Source: Dehalococcoidia bacterium (lineage in GTDB: Bacteria; Chloroflexota; Dehalococcoidia; SZUA-161). Taken from it: 64,000 nucleotides of DNA. Shown piece by piece: positions 1 through 9,359 of the stretch. Position 1 is the first letter of the stretch, and the number at the start of each line of letters is the position of its first letter. The notes beneath the pieces were generated by a model. That model ran no database searches, had not been told where the DNA came from, and saw only the letters and a list, made by a program, of their open reading frames with translations. A program made the translations under genes and the position numbers. Location of the stretch: assembly GCA_030619685.1 (NCBI GenBank), contig JAUXAX010000002.1, forward strand, positions 1 to 64,000, written 5' to 3'.

Positions 1-420
1 TCCACCTGCGCGCAAGAAGCCAGGGGGCTTGGCTTCATACGCCCGCACGACAAGATTACAATGAACTTGGAGCAACTGCTGTACGATGCCAAGCAATCGG
101 TACTCAACCTGGTCAAGGAGGGCTACCGCCCGCCGAGGCCGAGAGACGAGATCAGGGTGACCGGCAGGAGCGGGATGGCTCTCCTGGAGCTCCTGATCTA
201 TCTGCTGCAGGGAGGGTTGTACATAACCGACCATGACGCCGTAATCGCGAAGAAGCTGGCGTATGTGCTCACTGGCGGCGATGTGGACCACAATACCCTG
301 GTGACGGAGGAATACCTGCTCGATCTGGAAAGGGAGGCCTTCCTTTCCCTGTGTGGGGAGGAGAAGACCCAGGCCAGGATGAAACACTTTGTTGAGACCA
401 ACAGACCGCTGAGGAACTAG
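1..420 (+). CDS. fadN: 3-hydroxyacyl-CoA dehydrogenase/enoyl-CoA hydratase, C-terminal end (partial)
   Basis: The reading frame is open from base 1, so this is the 3' end of a longer gene cut by the window edge. The visible 139 residues resemble the C-terminal tail of FadN/YusL-type multifunctional beta-oxidation enzymes: an ARGLGF start, a LLYDAK segment and the closing E-AFLSLCGEEKTQARM...PLRN. FadN-type enzymes hydrate enoyl-CoA and oxidise the 3-hydroxyacyl-CoA. The catalytic domains are not in view, so the call rests on the tail and on the neighbours: fadA and fadE follow in the order of the Bacillus fadNAE operon. The ATG at 61 is internal and not a real start. Confidence 0.8.
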   Translation, partial: STCAQEARGLGFIRPHDKITMNLEQLLYDAKQSVLNLVKEGYRPPRPRDEIRVTGRSGMALLELLIYLLQGGLYITDHDAVIAKKLAYVLTGGDVDHNTLVTEEYLLDLEREAFLSLCGEEKTQARMKHFVETNRPLRN

Positions 421-521
421 CCCTTTTCACCCTGTTAACAAATAACGTTTGAAGTTACTTCCAAAGTGGCTTGCCCAACACACTGCATTGGGACAACGGG
501 CGAAAAAAAGGAGATAACAGG

Positions 522-1700
522 ATGAGGGAAGCAGTAATAGTATCAGCAGTGAGGACAGCCCTGGCAAGGGCGATAACAGGCAGTTTTAGAAACACAAGGC
601 CTGAGCATACAGCCACGGAGGTGGTCAAGGAAGCAGTCAGAAGGGCCAATGGGTTGAAACCCGAAGATGTGGATGATCTCGTCATGGGCTGCTCCTTCCC
701 TGAGGCAGAGATGGGAATGAACATTGGCAGGGTCATCGCCCTCAAGGCGGGGCTATCCTATCAGGTGCCGGGGATGACGGTGAACAGGTACTGTGCCTCC
801 GGGCTCGATGCCATTGCCAACGCCTGCCAGCGCATTATGTGCGGCTTCGCCGACGTGGTGGTGGCGGCTGGGGTGGAGCACATGACCCTTGTGCCGATGG
901 GAGGGAACAAGCCGCTGCCCGACCCGGACTTGATGGAGACCCTCCCCCAGGCATACATAACAATGGGGCTCACCGCAGAGAATGTGGCCCAGCGTTTCAA
1001 TATAAGTAGAGAGGACCAGGATGCGTTCGCCTTTGAGAGCCATCAGAAGGCAATCAGGGCTCTCAACGAGGGGACATTCAAGGAGCAGATCTTGCCCCTG
1101 CGGGTGGTTGATCGTATTTTTGAAGATGGAAAGGCAGTGAAACTGGAGAAGACCTTTGACAGGGATGAATGCGTGAGGTTCGACACCTCCCTGGATAGGC
1201 TTTCCAAGTTGAGGCCACTCTTTCGCGCCGGCGGCTCGGTGACTGCGGGCAACTCCTGCCCCATGAATGACGGGGCGGCAGCTGCGGTTGTCATGTCTGG
1301 GGAGAAGGCGAAGGAGTTGGGGCTGAAGCCCATGGCCGTCTTCAGGTCATTTGGTGTAGGAGGGGTTGATCCCGAAATCATGGGCATAGGGCCGGTAGCG
1401 GCTGTTCCCAAGGCACTGAAATACGCTGGAATCTCTCTCAATCAGGTTGATCTCATAGAGCTAAACGAGGCGTTTGCCTCCCAATCACTATATGTGGTCA
1501 GGGAACTGGGGATTGACACCAGTAGGCTGAATGTCAATGGCGGTTCCATTGCCCTGGGACATCCCCTGGGCTGCACCGGGGTGTATCTCACCACGAAGCT
1601 GCTCTATGAGATGGAGCGGCGGAAGGCCAGATATGGTATAGTCACTATGTGCATCGGGGGTGGCATGGGGGCAGCGGGCATATTCGAAAGAGCAGAATAA
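522..1700 (+). CDS. fadA: acetyl-CoA acyltransferase (thiolase)
   Basis: Thiolase of 392 residues, cleaving 3-ketoacyl-CoA with CoA in the last step of beta-oxidation. All catalytic residues are present: nucleophile Cys91 in RYCASGLDAI, His347 in GGSIALGHPLGCTG and Cys377 in MCIGGGMG. The start is the ATG at 522, preceded by AAAAAAAGGAG at normal spacing; a longer frame begins at a TTG at 471 but has no ribosome site and no family similarity. It lies about 100 bp after the fadN-like gene and 14 bp before the acyl-CoA dehydrogenase, so the three are probably one operon. Confidence 0.95.
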   Translation: MREAVIVSAVRTALARAITGSFRNTRPEHTATEVVKEAVRRANGLKPEDVDDLVMGCSFPEAEMGMNIGRVIALKAGLSYQVPGMTVNRYCASGLDAIANACQRIMCGFADVVVAAGVEHMTLVPMGGNKPLPDPDLMETLPQAYITMGLTAENVAQRFNISREDQDAFAFESHQKAIRALNEGTFKEQILPLRVVDRIFEDGKAVKLEKTFDRDECVRFDTSLDRLSKLRPLFRAGGSVTAGNSCPMNDGAAAAVVMSGEKAKELGLKPMAVFRSFGVGGVDPEIMGIGPVAAVPKALKYAGISLNQVDLIELNEAFASQSLYVVRELGIDTSRLNVNGGSIALGHPLGCTGVYLTTKLLYEMERRKARYGIVTMCIGGGMGAAGIFERAE

Positions 1701-1714
1701 GGAAGGAGGAAGAC

Positions 1715-3502
1715 ATGGAGCAGAAGGTCATCAGAAAGGGTGGCTCGTTCTTCCTTGAAGAGGTGCCTGCCAAAGAGGTTTTCACACCTGAGGACTTTGG
1801 CGAGGAGCACGAGATGATAGTCAAAACCACCGAACGCTTCATTAAGAATGAGGTAGTACCCCAGATTGAGCAGCTAGAGCATAAGGACTGGGATCTGACC
1901 CGCAAGCTTATGCTGAAGGCGGGAGAACTGGGGCTCCTGGGGGTGGATATCGAGGAGAAATACGGCGGCGCGGAAATGGATGTTATAGCCTCCCTGCTAA
2001 TCGGCGAGCACTCGGCGTTGTCAGGGTCCTTCGGACTGACCATGAACGACCACACTGGGATAGGCTCGATGCCGCTGGTCTTCTTTGGCAACAGAGACCA
2101 AAAGGAGAAGTACCTTCCCGCTATGGCTCGGGGTGAAAAGATCGGATCCTACGCATTGACGGAGCCGGAGGCGGGCACCGATGCTATGTCAATAAAAACA
2201 ACGGCAAAACTGTCAGCCGACGGCAAGTATTATAAGCTCGACGGCACCAAGCAGTACGTTACCAACGGTGGCTTTGCCGACATTATTTTCACCTACGCCA
2301 AGGTTGATGGTGCTGACAAGATGACTGCCTTCATAGTGGAGAGGGATTTCGAGGGGGTATCCACCGGGACGGAGGAGAAGAAGATGGGAATTCGCGGCTC
2401 CTCCACCTGCAGCATATTCCTCGATGGTGCCAAGGTGCCGGTGGAGAATGTTCTCTTTGAAATCGGAAGAGGGCATATTGTAGCCTTCAACATCCTCAAC
2501 CTGGGCAGATTCAAACTGGCCGCGGGGTGCGTAGGTGTGGCCAAGCTAGCCATAGAGAGCAGCGTGGGATACTCCAAGGAAAGGGTGCAGTTTGGCAAGC
2601 CGATATGCCAGTTTGGGCTGATGAAGCACAAGATCGCCGAGATGGCAACGAGGACGTACATAGCCGAGAGCATGGTCTATCGGTCTGGCGGGCTCATTGA
2701 CGCAATCCTTGCCACCGTGGACCGGACCGCTGAGGACGTGGGCAGGCAAAGCGCGAGGAGCATAGCGGAGTACGCCGTTGAGTGCTCTATAAACAAGGTC
2801 TACTGCTCGGAGATGTTAGCCTATGTGGCCGATGAGGCGGTCCAGATGTATGGGGGCTACGGTTATTGTGAGGACTACCCCGTGGAGAGGATCTACCGGG
2901 ACAACCGGATATTCAGGATATTCGAAGGGACAAATGAGATAAACAGGCTTCTCATCACCGGGATGTTGCTGAGGAATGCGTTGAAGGGCGAGATACCCCT
3001 CTTCGCCGAGGCCGAGAAAGTGAAAGCCGAACTGCCAGCAATGGAGCCTCTGGCTCCCAGCGCAGATGATGGTCCTCTAGGATACCAGCGAAGGCTCGTG
3101 GACAGGGCGAAGAAGATATTCCTTTTCTTGTGTGGCGGTGCGGCGCAGAAGTACGGGACGGCCATAGAGGAGGAACAGGAGGTCCTGGGCCTACTGGCCG
3201 ACATTGCCCAGGAGGTCTATGCCATGGACAGCGGCCTTCTCAGGGCGCTTAAGGCCATCGAGTCTGTCGGGGAGCAGCAGTCGAAAACGAAAATAGACAT
3301 GGTGCGGCTCTACGTGAACGATGCTATGGTTAGAATTGTGGGCTATGCCCGGCAGCTACTGGCGGCGATGGAGACGGGAGACGCGCTTGACAGTCAACTG
3401 GCGACATTGAGGAAAGTCTCGCAGTTCACTCCTCTAAACGCCGTACTGTTGCGGAGGGGTATTGCCGACGAGACCATAGAGGTGGGGAGGTTTACCTGCT
3501 AA
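1715..3502 (+). CDS. fadE: acyl-CoA dehydrogenase
   Basis: Flavoprotein of 595 residues, introducing the alpha-beta double bond in acyl-CoA. The length fits the Bacillus FadE/YusJ type, with a C-terminal extension beyond the usual 380-residue fold. Visible motifs are YALTEPEAGTDA (FAD/substrate loop), the central beta domain, and MYGGYGYCEDYPVERIYRD, in which Glu386 is the likely catalytic base. The start at 1715 follows GGAAGGAGG. The frame is open upstream into fadA, but that part overlaps the thiolase C-terminus and is not used. The electron acceptor (ETF) is not encoded in this window. Confidence 0.94.
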   Translation: MEQKVIRKGGSFFLEEVPAKEVFTPEDFGEEHEMIVKTTERFIKNEVVPQIEQLEHKDWDLTRKLMLKAGELGLLGVDIEEKYGGAEMDVIASLLIGEHSALSGSFGLTMNDHTGIGSMPLVFFGNRDQKEKYLPAMARGEKIGSYALTEPEAGTDAMSIKTTAKLSADGKYYKLDGTKQYVTNGGFADIIFTYAKVDGADKMTAFIVERDFEGVSTGTEEKKMGIRGSSTCSIFLDGAKVPVENVLFEIGRGHIVAFNILNLGRFKLAAGCVGVAKLAIESSVGYSKERVQFGKPICQFGLMKHKIAEMATRTYIAESMVYRSGGLIDAILATVDRTAEDVGRQSARSIAEYAVECSINKVYCSEMLAYVADEAVQMYGGYGYCEDYPVERIYRDNRIFRIFEGTNEINRLLITGMLLRNALKGEIPLFAEAEKVKAELPAMEPLAPSADDGPLGYQRRLVDRAKKIFLFLCGGAAQKYGTAIEEEQEVLGLLADIAQEVYAMDSGLLRALKAIESVGEQQSKTKIDMVRLYVNDAMVRIVGYARQLLAAMETGDALDSQLATLRKVSQFTPLNAVLLRRGIADETIEVGRFTC

Positions 3503-3595
3503 GGGCAAGCTGATCTTGCACAGATTGTTCAAGCGAACGCACTCCCAATCTACATCTTGTCTTAGCTTTGAGGGCTTGAATGGAGGGGGGTTCTC

Positions 3596-5317
3596 ATGGA
3601 GAAGCTATGGTTGAAGCATTATGATCCCGGCGTGCCCGAAACTATCGACTACCCGCGCGTTGCCCTGCAGCAGCTGCTGGAGGAATCGGCGAGCCGCTTT
3701 CCAAAGCAGACCGCTATTATCTTCCCCGGAGCTTTCGACGACGAATATTTGATGAGCTACCGAGACTTGGCCGAGAAGTCCAACAGGCTGGCCAACGCTC
3801 TTATCGACATGGGGGTCAAGAAAGGTGACAGGGTGGCCCTGCTCCTGCCCAATTGCCCCCAGTTCGTCATCAGCTACTACGCGGTTCTCAAGGCGGGAGG
3901 CATAGTGGTGGCCACCAATCCTCTCTACTCCCCGCGGGAGATCGAGTTCCAACTGAATGACTGCGGTGCTGAGACCATCATCGTTCTCAGCCTTTTCTAC
4001 AGAACGGTGATGGGGTTGAAGGAGCGAACCAACCTGAAAAACGTGGTGGTGACCAATATCAAAGAATATCTCCCTCCGCAGAGCCGGAAAATGTTCACCA
4101 TGTTTGTGGAACGCCAGGAGGGACATCGCGTCAGAATCCCGAAGGTGAAGAATATCCACAAATTCCAAGACCTGTTACATCGCTTCGACCCCACACCGAC
4201 CTCTGTAGCTGTAGACCCCGATGACGTCGTGATGTTTCAGTACACGGGAGGAACCACTGGCCTCAGCAAGGCTGCGGTAGCAACACACTTTAACGTGCTT
4301 GCCAACATTTATCAGATGAGAGCCTGGGGGGAGCCTCTGGGCCTCGACGAAGGGAAAGAGGTGATTTTGGGAGTGATGCCCCTCTTCCACGTATATGGCA
4401 TGGTTGTGGTAATGCATTTCGCCGTGCTCGGAGGCGCGGCGATGGTGCTGCTGCCCCGCTGGGAAACCGAACAGGTGCTCAAGGCGATCAATCGGTACAA
4501 GCCCGCCTTCTTCCCCGGCGTGCCCACCATGTACGTTGCACTCAACAGCCATCCCGACGTGAGCAAATACGATTTGCGCTCCATCAAGCTCTGCAACAGC
4601 GGCGCCGCACCGCTCCCATTGGAGGTACAGCAGCAGTTCGAGGAGCTGACCGGAGGTAATCTGGCGGAGGGCTACGGCCTCAGTGAGGCTCCCACCGCCA
4701 CCCACGCCAACCCCGTTGTGGGAATGCGCAAGACGGGAACCATCGGGGTGCCTCTGCCAGATGTGGAGGCGAAGATAATGGACGCGGAGACTGGGGAGAA
4801 GGAGTTGCCCGTGGGGGAGGTAGGAGAACTGGTCATCAGGGCCCCCCAGGTGATGAAAGGCTACTGGAACCGGCCCAAGGAAACGGAGATGGCGTTGCGC
4901 AAGGGCTGGCTCTATACCGGCGACCTGGCCAGGATGGACGAGGATGGCTTCTTCAGTATCGTAGATCGCAAGAAAGAGATGATCATCGCTGGTGGCTTCA
5001 ACATCTATCCTCGCGAGGTCGAGGAGGTTCTCTACGAGCATCCCAAGATCAAGGAGGCGGTCTGTTTCGGCGTCCCCGACCCCTACCGGGGTCAGACGGT
5101 GAAAGTCTGCATTGTGCTCCGGGAGGGAGAAACCGTCACTCCCGATGAGATCACCGAATTCTGCCAGCCACGACTGGCCCGCTACAAGATGCCAAAGCTG
5201 GTGGAGTTCAGGGATGAGCTGCCCAAGACCCTGATCGGCAAGGTCCTGCGCCGCGTACTGGTGGAGGAGGAAGAGGCCAAGCTCAGGGACGCGAATAAAG
5301 AGCAGGCCGAGAAGTAA
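3596..5317 (+). CDS. fadD: long-chain fatty acid--CoA ligase
   Basis: AMP-forming acyl-CoA synthetase of 573 residues, activating fatty acids with ATP and CoA. The ANL-family motifs appear in order: YTGGTTGLSKAA (P-loop, about residues 218-229), GYGLSEAP, GWLYTGDLA, the hinge IVDRKKEMI and the C-terminal catalytic Lys in PKTLIGKVLRR. A GGAGGGGG ribosome site precedes the ATG. It stands 93 bp after fadE on the same strand and gives the pathway its entry enzyme. Chain length preference cannot be read from sequence. Confidence 0.92.
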   Translation: MEKLWLKHYDPGVPETIDYPRVALQQLLEESASRFPKQTAIIFPGAFDDEYLMSYRDLAEKSNRLANALIDMGVKKGDRVALLLPNCPQFVISYYAVLKAGGIVVATNPLYSPREIEFQLNDCGAETIIVLSLFYRTVMGLKERTNLKNVVVTNIKEYLPPQSRKMFTMFVERQEGHRVRIPKVKNIHKFQDLLHRFDPTPTSVAVDPDDVVMFQYTGGTTGLSKAAVATHFNVLANIYQMRAWGEPLGLDEGKEVILGVMPLFHVYGMVVVMHFAVLGGAAMVLLPRWETEQVLKAINRYKPAFFPGVPTMYVALNSHPDVSKYDLRSIKLCNSGAAPLPLEVQQQFEELTGGNLAEGYGLSEAPTATHANPVVGMRKTGTIGVPLPDVEAKIMDAETGEKELPVGEVGELVIRAPQVMKGYWNRPKETEMALRKGWLYTGDLARMDEDGFFSIVDRKKEMIIAGGFNIYPREVEEVLYEHPKIKEAVCFGVPDPYRGQTVKVCIVLREGETVTPDEITEFCQPRLARYKMPKLVEFRDELPKTLIGKVLRRVLVEEEEAKLRDANKEQAEK

Positions 5318-5407
5318 CGGTGGTTTCATGCGTTGGGCGGGGCGTATGGCAGTGCTGCTGCATCGTCGGTTCTAGGTTGCCATAAACGTGGTTGCGGGTA
5401 GCTAATC

Positions 5408-5436
5408 TTGACTAGCCTTTGGGCCTATGCTAAAAT
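5408..5436 (+). promoter_or_regulatory. sigma-70-type promoter for the acs block
   Basis: TTGACT at 5408-5413, a 17-bp spacer, and TAAAAT at 5431-5436. The predicted transcript begins near 5443, leaving about 175 nt of leader before the gene at 5618. The leader has a short stem (TCACTTT 5521-5527 with AAAGTGA 5543-5549) followed about 10 nt later by a T-rich stretch, which might be an attenuator but is not a canonical terminator. The rest of the 300-bp gap after fadD shows nothing I recognise. Confidence 0.55.
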
Positions 5437-5617
5437 CATCGTTTGGGGCTGCAGGTTATCCTACCGGCGCTCCTGAATCTACTGTGAGTTACCGTTGGCT
5501 TTTCCGGTTGAAGGGCTTTGTCACTTTGTGCGTGGAGAGCTAAAAGTGATGGGGCCTCTTTTTATTTGCTTCGCAATTCAATTAAGCGCTATACAAAGCT
5601 GAATCAAGGAGTGTGCT

Positions 5618-6037
5618 ATGGCCAAAGTAGCGGCAAAGCTTTTCCGAGAGCCAGGGGAAGCAAAGGAGGCAATAAGTGGGCTCAAGGCCAAGGGCTTTAA
5701 GGAAGAGGAGATAGTAGTTGTCACCAGTGCGGAAAGGGCGAAGGATCTGGGTACCGATATCAAACCAGCATCCGATGTAAGCAAGTTGACAGAAATGGGC
5801 GTCCCCGAGGAAACCGTCAACTACTATCAGTTTGGCATCGCATCGGGTGGCATCGTGGTCAGCGTCCAAGCTGATGAAGGCCGCGTTGCCCAGGCTCAAG
5901 AGCTGCTAAGGGCGGTCCCCATCTGTTCCGGGGAAGACAGAGTACAGGGAACTAGCCCTGGGTTCCAGGCTGGCAGCCGGATGAGCGCAACCAATCCCAT
6001 CGATGCCCCGATGTCTGGCGACTTTCGAAGATACTAA
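5618..6037 (+). CDS. general stress protein 17M-like (YflT-type) small protein
   Basis: 139 residues. Residues 1-100 look like the YflT/general stress protein 17M domain: an opening MAKVAAKLFREPGEAKEAIS, a GF-EEEI-VV strand and the typical MGVPEETVNYYQFGIASGGIVVSV. The last 40 residues are low in complexity and not recognisable. AAGGAG precedes the ATG. It is the first gene after a good promoter and lies only 15 bp before acsB, so it is probably co-transcribed with the acetyl-CoA synthase genes. Its role there is unknown; the domain call is from pattern recognition. Confidence 0.6.
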   Translation: MAKVAAKLFREPGEAKEAISGLKAKGFKEEEIVVVTSAERAKDLGTDIKPASDVSKLTEMGVPEETVNYYQFGIASGGIVVSVQADEGRVAQAQELLRAVPICSGEDRVQGTSPGFQAGSRMSATNPIDAPMSGDFRRY

Positions 6038-6052
6038 GGGAGGCAGAGAAAG

Positions 6053-8290
6053 ATGTCTAGATTCATTGCCACCTCGGCAATTAGAGGTGCTCAAGGCGCT
6101 GTTGAGGAAGCTGATAAGCAGCTCCAGGATGCTTTGGGGAAACTGGGGCCTGATACTCCCATTGAATTCAAGGATACAGCGGGTGGGGGTACGGTATACT
6201 ACCTGCCCACGATCTACGGTCTTCTGGGGCACAAGGTAGAGAAGCTGGGCGACCTGATACCGGTGGTGGAACATGCCAAGAGCCTAGTGCCGCCGCTGCC
6301 CAGGGAGAACCTGTGGTTGCCTTATCTTGGGGAGACTCTGGACGCTGGGGCAGCAACCCTGTTCGCCTTTGAGACCATCGAGGGTGTCCGCTTCGCCAAG
6401 GGCGAGCAGCCTGAGAAGAAGGATGGCTTCGAATTCAACGGCCCCATTAATGATGCGCAGATGAGGAGCTGGGGCATTATGTTGGTCGATGGGCGAATGC
6501 CTGGCTTCGCTGCGATAGTGGGTGCTGCCAAGAGCAATGAGGTAGCAGTTAAGATCGTGCGCGAATTGCAGTCAAAGGGGCAGCTCATTTTCCTCTGCAG
6601 CGATTCCAACGGTCGCTCCATGGTGGACCAGTTGCAGGAAGAGGGCGTGGAGATGGGTTATGACACTTTCATCGTCCCCTTCGGCTCCGATACCATCTCC
6701 GCCATCTACGCCCTGGGCTTCGCCACTCGCGCTGCCTTGAGCTTCGGCAATATCGAGCCGGGTGATTTTCGCCGTATTCTGCTCTACAATAAGTTTCGCT
6801 GCTTTGCCTTCGTCCTCGCCCTGGGGCCGGTTGACGACCTGAAGTATGCCGCCGCCGCCGGGGCTATCAACTATGGCTTCCCTGTTTTCGCCGACACCGT
6901 TATCCCCAATATCCTGCCCACCGGAGTCACCAGGTACGAGCATGTAGTCAGCATGCCCTTCGACGATATCCCGGGCAAGGATGACCTTGAGAGAGCGGAG
7001 AGGTTGGTGCAACGCTGCATCGAGCTGCGAGGCATCAAGATCAAGATTCCCAAAGTACCTATCCCTGTTGCCTATGGCCCTGCCTTCGAAGGCGAGGTAG
7101 TACGCCGGTCTGACCTGGCAGTCGAGTTTGGCGGCAAAGGCGGTATGTGCTTCGAATGGCTGCGAATGAAGGAACTGGACGACATCGAGGATGGCAAGAT
7201 CGAGGTGGTCGGCCCCGATATAGACACTGCCGAAGAGGGATCGAAGGTGCCCCTTGCCATTGTGGTAGATGTGGCCGGGCGCAAGATGCAGAAGGACTTC
7301 GAGCCTGTCCTGGAGCGCCAGATCCACCACATGACCAATGGCGCTGAGGGAGTCTCGCACCAGGGGCAGCGCGACATCACCTGGATGCGCATCCACAAGA
7401 ACGCGGTCAACAAGGGCTTCAAGCTGAGGCACATAGGTGACATTCTGCACACCTGCCTGCACAACGATTTCGGCGCCATTGTGGACAAAGTGCAGGTAAC
7501 CCTTTATAGCGATCCCGCTAAGGTACAGGAGCTGCTGGAGCAGGCCCGCGCTGTGTATAAGGAGCGCAACGCTCGCATGGCCGGACTCACCGATGAGGCT
7601 GTGGATACCTATTATAGCTGTACGCTGTGCCAGTCCTTTGCTCCAAACCACGTCTGTGTCATCAATCCAGAGCGGGTTGGCCTGTGCGGCGCCTATGGCT
7701 GGCTTGACTGCCGGGCATCTTTCGAAATCAACCCCAACGGCCCCAACCAGCCAGTGCTCAAGGGGGCGGTAATTGACGAGAAGCTGGGTGAGTGGGAAGG
7801 AGTCAACAAGTTCGTCTATGAGCATTCTAATAAGAATATTGAAAGGTTCACCGTCTACTCCCTGATGGATTCTCCCATGACCACCTGTGGCTGCTGCGAA
7901 TGTGTTATGGCTATCATTCCTGAGGCCAACGGGGTCATGATCGTCTCGCGCGATGACTACGGCATGACTCCTTCGGGAATGACTTTCACCACCCTGATGG
8001 GCACAGTAGGCGGCGGTCTCCAAACGCCGGGGATGATGGGGCACGGCAAGATATATCTCACAAGCAAGAAGTTCATCCCCGTGCAGGGGGGCATCAAACG
8101 GGTAGTCTGGCTGTCGCAGAATCTAAAAGAGGAATTGGCGGAGGAATTGAAAGAGGTTTGTGAGCGTGAGGGCGTTCCCGATCTCCTGGATAAGATGGCT
8201 GATGGCAGCACAGCTACCACGGTGGATGAGCTGCTCCCCTTCCTCGAAGAGAAGGGGCACCCAGCCCTGACCATGGATCCAATTATGTAG
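6053..8290 (+). CDS. acsB: CO-methylating acetyl-CoA synthase (CODH/ACS beta subunit)
   Basis: 745-residue bacterial-type acetyl-CoA synthase, which joins CO, a corrinoid-bound methyl group and CoA into acetyl-CoA in the Wood-Ljungdahl pathway. The A-cluster ligands are all visible: Cys523, 526, 535 and 545 in SCTLCQSFAPNHVC...LC, and Cys612 and Cys614 in CGCCEC. Each is offset by exactly +17 from the Moorella residues (506, 509, 518, 528, 595, 597), so spacing is fully conserved. The long N-terminal domain that docks CODH is present, unlike the short archaeal form. The ribosome site GGGAGG precedes the ATG. acsD, acsC and acsE follow; acsA is not in the window. Confidence 0.97.
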   Translation: MSRFIATSAIRGAQGAVEEADKQLQDALGKLGPDTPIEFKDTAGGGTVYYLPTIYGLLGHKVEKLGDLIPVVEHAKSLVPPLPRENLWLPYLGETLDAGAATLFAFETIEGVRFAKGEQPEKKDGFEFNGPINDAQMRSWGIMLVDGRMPGFAAIVGAAKSNEVAVKIVRELQSKGQLIFLCSDSNGRSMVDQLQEEGVEMGYDTFIVPFGSDTISAIYALGFATRAALSFGNIEPGDFRRILLYNKFRCFAFVLALGPVDDLKYAAAAGAINYGFPVFADTVIPNILPTGVTRYEHVVSMPFDDIPGKDDLERAERLVQRCIELRGIKIKIPKVPIPVAYGPAFEGEVVRRSDLAVEFGGKGGMCFEWLRMKELDDIEDGKIEVVGPDIDTAEEGSKVPLAIVVDVAGRKMQKDFEPVLERQIHHMTNGAEGVSHQGQRDITWMRIHKNAVNKGFKLRHIGDILHTCLHNDFGAIVDKVQVTLYSDPAKVQELLEQARAVYKERNARMAGLTDEAVDTYYSCTLCQSFAPNHVCVINPERVGLCGAYGWLDCRASFEINPNGPNQPVLKGAVIDEKLGEWEGVNKFVYEHSNKNIERFTVYSLMDSPMTTCGCCECVMAIIPEANGVMIVSRDDYGMTPSGMTFTTLMGTVGGGLQTPGMMGHGKIYLTSKKFIPVQGGIKRVVWLSQNLKEELAEELKEVCEREGVPDLLDKMADGSTATTVDELLPFLEEKGHPALTMDPIM

Positions 8291-8327
8291 GCTGGTATAG
8301 CTGGGACATGGGAAGAACATATCCGTT

Positions 8328-8360
8328 AGAACAAGGGTCGGCAAAGGCGACCCTTGTTCT
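8328..8360 (+). repeat. perfect 13-bp hairpin between acsB and acsD
   Basis: AGAACAAGGGTCG (8328-8340) and CGACCCTTGTTCT (8348-8360) are exact inverse complements around a 7-nt loop GCAAAGG. No T-run follows, so it is not a standard terminator. It sits in the 102-bp gap between acsB and acsD and may set transcript stability or stoichiometry within the operon. Confidence 0.75.
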
Positions 8361-8392
8361 ATGCTAGATTCAGGGAAAGGAGGTTTCTTGGC

Positions 8393-9340
8393 ATGCCCGA
8401 AGTAGAGATTCCCATTGAGAAATGGACCGGTAAGGTGAAAGAGGTGAAACTGGGAGGTGGTGGGCGAAAAGAGGTTATCATCGGTGGCGAGACCACCTTG
8501 CCCTTCCTCACTTTTGAGGGCTCTATTCCCAACCCACCCAGGATAGCTATAGAAGTCCATGATAGAGAGCCATCTGGTTGGGCCTCGCCTCTGCTGTCCG
8601 CCTGGGGTGACGCGGTAAAAGACCCGGGAACCTGGGCTAAGAAAGCCGTAGAGTTTGGCGCCGACATCATAGCGCTGAAATTGCTGAGCGCCCATCCCGA
8701 GGGAGGTAATACCGGCGCAGCCGAAGCCAAAGCCACAGCGGACAAGGTGCTTTCGGCTGTTGACCTCCCCGTTATTGTCATTGGACCAGGCGTAGCGGAA
8801 AAAGACAACGAGGTTCTGACGGCGGTTTCAGAGGCGGCACGCGGCCAGCGCATTGCTCTAGGCAATTGTGAGGAGAAAAACTACCGCACTATCGCCGCCG
8901 TTTGCATCTCAGATGGCCATGTCGCCATCGCCAAAACCCCACTGGACATAAACCTGTGCAAACAGCTTAACATCATGCTCTCCGACATTGGGGTGCAGAT
9001 GGACTCAATCATAATGGACCCGGATACCGGCGCTCTGGGATACGGAATCGAGTATGGCTATTCGATTAACGAGCGTCTGCGGCTGGCTGCCCTCGGCGGC
9101 GATGCTATGACCGCCCTGCCCATTATCAACCATGCCGGCTGGGAGACCTGGCGGCAGAAAGAATCGAGGGTGAGTGAGGGAGTGCCTGCTGCCTGGGGCG
9201 ACTACGAAGAGCGATCGGTGGTTTGGGAGGAAGTTACCGCTTCCTCCGTGATCAATGCCGGCTGTGATATCGTCGTTATGTGCCACCCCAAGGCCATAGA
9301 GAGGATTAAGTCCACTATTGATAAGCTAATGGGTAAATAG
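8393..9340 (+). CDS. acsD: CODH/ACS delta subunit (corrinoid iron-sulfur protein small subunit)
   Basis: 315 residues, the usual size of the small subunit of the corrinoid Fe-S protein, which carries the methyl group from methyl-tetrahydrofolate to AcsB. The N-terminal VEIPIEKWTGKV, the TIM-barrel segments (DIIALKLLSAHPEGGN, PVIVIGPG, IIMDPDTGALGYGIEY) and the terminal CHPKAIERIKSTI are typical. The start at 8393 follows GGAAAGGAGG; an in-frame ATG at 8354 lies inside the hairpin and is not used. It is followed by acsC after 19 bp. Confidence 0.94.
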   Translation: MPEVEIPIEKWTGKVKEVKLGGGGRKEVIIGGETTLPFLTFEGSIPNPPRIAIEVHDREPSGWASPLLSAWGDAVKDPGTWAKKAVEFGADIIALKLLSAHPEGGNTGAAEAKATADKVLSAVDLPVIVIGPGVAEKDNEVLTAVSEAARGQRIALGNCEEKNYRTIAAVCISDGHVAIAKTPLDINLCKQLNIMLSDIGVQMDSIIMDPDTGALGYGIEYGYSINERLRLAALGGDAMTALPIINHAGWETWRQKESRVSEGVPAAWGDYEERSVVWEEVTASSVINAGCDIVVMCHPKAIERIKSTIDKLMGK

Positions 9341-9359
9341 ACGAAAGGAGACCTGAGAA

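Noticed and set aside
4175..5329. 384-codon open frame on the minus strand
   Set aside because: Antisense to fadD, low-complexity His/Leu/Gly composition, no ribosome site.
5521..5565. Transcription attenuator or folate/B12 riboswitch before the acs block
   Set aside because: Only a 7-bp stem with a T-rich stretch 10 nt later; no conserved riboswitch core is visible.
6572..8044. 490-codon open frame on the minus strand
   Set aside because: It lies wholly opposite acsB, which is certain from its A-cluster residues. Its His- and Leu-rich composition is what antisense of a high-GC gene gives, and it has no family motif.
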